Assembly (NCBI GenBank): GCA_017962285.1
Contig: JAGCVR010000125.1
Location: 1-6,568 of the forward strand
Direction: 5' to 3'
DNA: 6,568 nucleotides
DNA from: Muribaculaceae bacterium
GTDB taxonomy: Bacteria > Bacteroidota > Bacteroidia > Bacteroidales > Muribaculaceae
The position numbers and the translations under genes are program-made. A model generated the notes under the pieces. The model saw nothing but the letters and a program-made list of their open reading frames with translations. It was not told the DNA's origin and searched no databases. Numbering within the stretch: the stretch's first letter is position 1; every line of letters begins with the position of its first letter. This document shows, piece by piece, positions 5,318-6,568 of the stretch.

Positions 5318-6568
5318 TCAGAACGGATAGCCGATTGCCAAATGGAACGCCACGGCATCCTTGAAACGCGGAATGTTGAAATATCCACCCTTGCCGGTAT
5401 CGTAGGGAGCATGAATGGCAAGTCCAAGGTCAGCACGGACCACAAGCATCTGCATGTCGAAGCGGAGCCCGATTCCGGTACCTACCGCCATATCCTTGAA
5501 AAAGCTCTTTGCCGTGAGTTTCCCGCCAGGCTTGTACGGGTCGTCCTTCAGGAGCCACACATTACCCGCATCAACAAAGAATGCGCCCTTGAAATAGCTG
5601 AACAAGGGGAATCGATATTCCCAGTTGGTCTCAAACTTAAATGTTCCTGTCTGATCGTAGAACGAATAAATGTCGCGATTCACCGGAGCATAACTGCCCG
5701 GACCTATTGTTCTCACCGCAAATGCTCGGATTGAATTGGCTCCTCCAACATAAAACTGCTCACTGAATGGCACTTCGTCGGAATTACCGTAAGCATACGC
5801 TGCCCCAACCATCACCCTTCCGGCAATGCAGCTCTCCGTCCCCATGTAGTGCTTCCACACCACTTGGACCTGACCTTTGACAAATTGCGAGAATGGCGTG
5901 CCAAGCATCTTCTTTGTCCCCTTTGCGCCACACATACTCCACAAACCGGCAAAGATGTTGCCCGCCTCAGTAACACTGGCACTGAAAGTAATGTCGTCGG
6001 CACCAATTGTGCGGTCGTATGTATAGTTGTATTGCATCTGGGGAATAAAAACATCCTGGAAACTCAGCGCCAGTGCGGGATTTTCAAAGAGAGCCTGTTC
6101 AAAAACATCGGTGTGGCTGATCAACTTGGTATAAGTGAGTTTGAACGGGATAAACTCATTAAGCGAATAGCGGTTGGCATGCCATTCGTATGCTATAGAG
6201 CCGCCAAGCTGAAGCATCTTGAAGTACTTCGGGCGGTTCAGTATGCTTCCGCTTAGCGAGAAACGAGTCCAGTTTACATATCGCCGTGAACGGTCCACAA
6301 ACGACGGTGCGAGCAACCGCTGCAACGCAAGCGAAATCTCACCGCCGAATTCATAAGAGTTGGTGCTTCCGTTCGAGCCTCCCGACCCGCCGGTGAGCCA
6401 TTCATAAGAGGCTTTCACTTTGCCGGAGAGCTGTTCCCCTCCGCCCCACACATTCTTGTTCGACACACTGAGACTCATGCCAGGGCCGATATAACTGTTT
6501 GATTTTGTCGTGCCCTGAACTTCAAACTTCACCTCATAAGGCGCATCGGTAGTGCAGTTAATCATCAA
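5318..6568 (-). CDS. Omp85-family outer-membrane protein (BamA/TamA type, probably TamL), C-terminal barrel (5' end outside window)
   Basis: Outer-membrane beta-barrel of the Omp85 superfamily, which helps insert or export outer-membrane and surface proteins. The visible 416 residues run to the right edge; the TTG at 6568 is only an open codon, so the true start and any POTRA domains or lipobox lie outside. Evidence: alternating strand pattern throughout, YIGPGMSLSVSNKNVWGGGEQL (about 26-47 of the visible part) as an early barrel strand pair, the loop-6 motif VGGANSIRAF (274-283) followed by RTIGPGSY, FVDAGNVW (331-338), GTGIGLRFDM (363-372), and a C-terminal Phe in AIGYPF, the usual BAM recognition ending. 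The loop-6 motif and overall pattern fit the Bacteroidota lipoprotein version TamL better than BamA, but with the N-terminus missing this is not settled. No TamB-like gene lies downstream within the window. Confidence 0.88.
   Translation of the reverse strand: MMINCTTDAPYEVKFEVQGTTKSNSYIGPGMSLSVSNKNVWGGGEQLSGKVKASYEWLTGGSGGSNGSTNSYEFGGEISLALQRLLAPSFVDRSRRYVNWTRFSLSGSILNRPKYFKMLQLGGSIAYEWHANRYSLNEFIPFKLTYTKLISHTDVFEQALFENPALALSFQDVFIPQMQYNYTYDRTIGADDITFSASVTEAGNIFAGLWSMCGAKGTKKMLGTPFSQFVKGQVQVVWKHYMGTESCIAGRVMVGAAYAYGNSDEVPFSEQFYVGGANSIRAFAVRTIGPGSYAPVNRDIYSFYDQTGTFKFETNWEYRFPLFSYFKGAFFVDAGNVWLLKDDPYKPGGKLTAKSFFKDMAVGTGIGLRFDMQMLVVRADLGLAIHAPYDTGKGGYFNIPRFKDAVAFHLAIGYPF

Noticed and set aside
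1..6568. Search for tRNA, rRNA, CRISPR arrays, insertion sequences, attachment sites or a new defence system.
   Set aside because: No cloverleaf, regular spaced repeats, transposase, integrase or defence-type domain was seen. The gaps between genes are 113 bp or less and none is unexplained at length.

Overview
The window looks like ordinary chromosome from a member of the Bacteroidota, most likely order Bacteroidales (Prevotellaceae or Muribaculaceae-like). The reasons are: promoter boxes of the TTTG / TAnnTTTG type, starts without clear Shine-Dalgarno sequences, a DUF4250 protein, a DKNYY-repeat lipoprotein, a short class I mannose-6-phosphate isomerase, and a TamL-like Omp85 barrel. The taxonomic call is an inference from gene content and could not be tested by search.

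Left half, plus strand. The window opens inside a UvrD/Rep superfamily 1 helicase; its C-terminal 401 codons are visible (1-1208). After a 58-bp gap holding a good Bacteroidota promoter (1213-1244) comes a tight cluster: a 59-residue DUF4250 protein (1267-1446), a 79-residue protein with two membrane helices (1446-1685, overlapping its neighbour by one base), and exodeoxyribonuclease III (1691-2455, 5-bp gap). Mannose-6-phosphate isomerase follows after 31 bp (2487-3446) and may share the transcript.

Right half, minus strand. The plus-strand genes meet a minus-strand block end to end at 3447-3461, with only 15 bp between the converging stop codons. Reading leftward from the right edge: the C-terminal 416 residues of an Omp85-family outer-membrane barrel (BamA/TamA type, probably TamL; 5318-6568, cut by the window edge), then after 27 bp a secreted protein with an NlpC/P60-like Cys/GDL/His pattern (4304-5290), then after a 113-bp gap with its own promoter a DKNYY-repeat lipoprotein (3462-4190). 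The last three are all predicted to act in the cell envelope. The left half mixes DNA repair (helicase, exonuclease III) with sugar phosphate metabolism.

No RNA gene, mobile element, CRISPR array or phage feature was seen. No clearly new multi-gene system is visible. The best candidates for a second look are the secreted cysteine-hydrolase-like protein next to the Omp85 gene, the degenerate DKNYY repeats with an exact 21-bp duplication, and the nested inverted repeats at the lipoprotein promoter.
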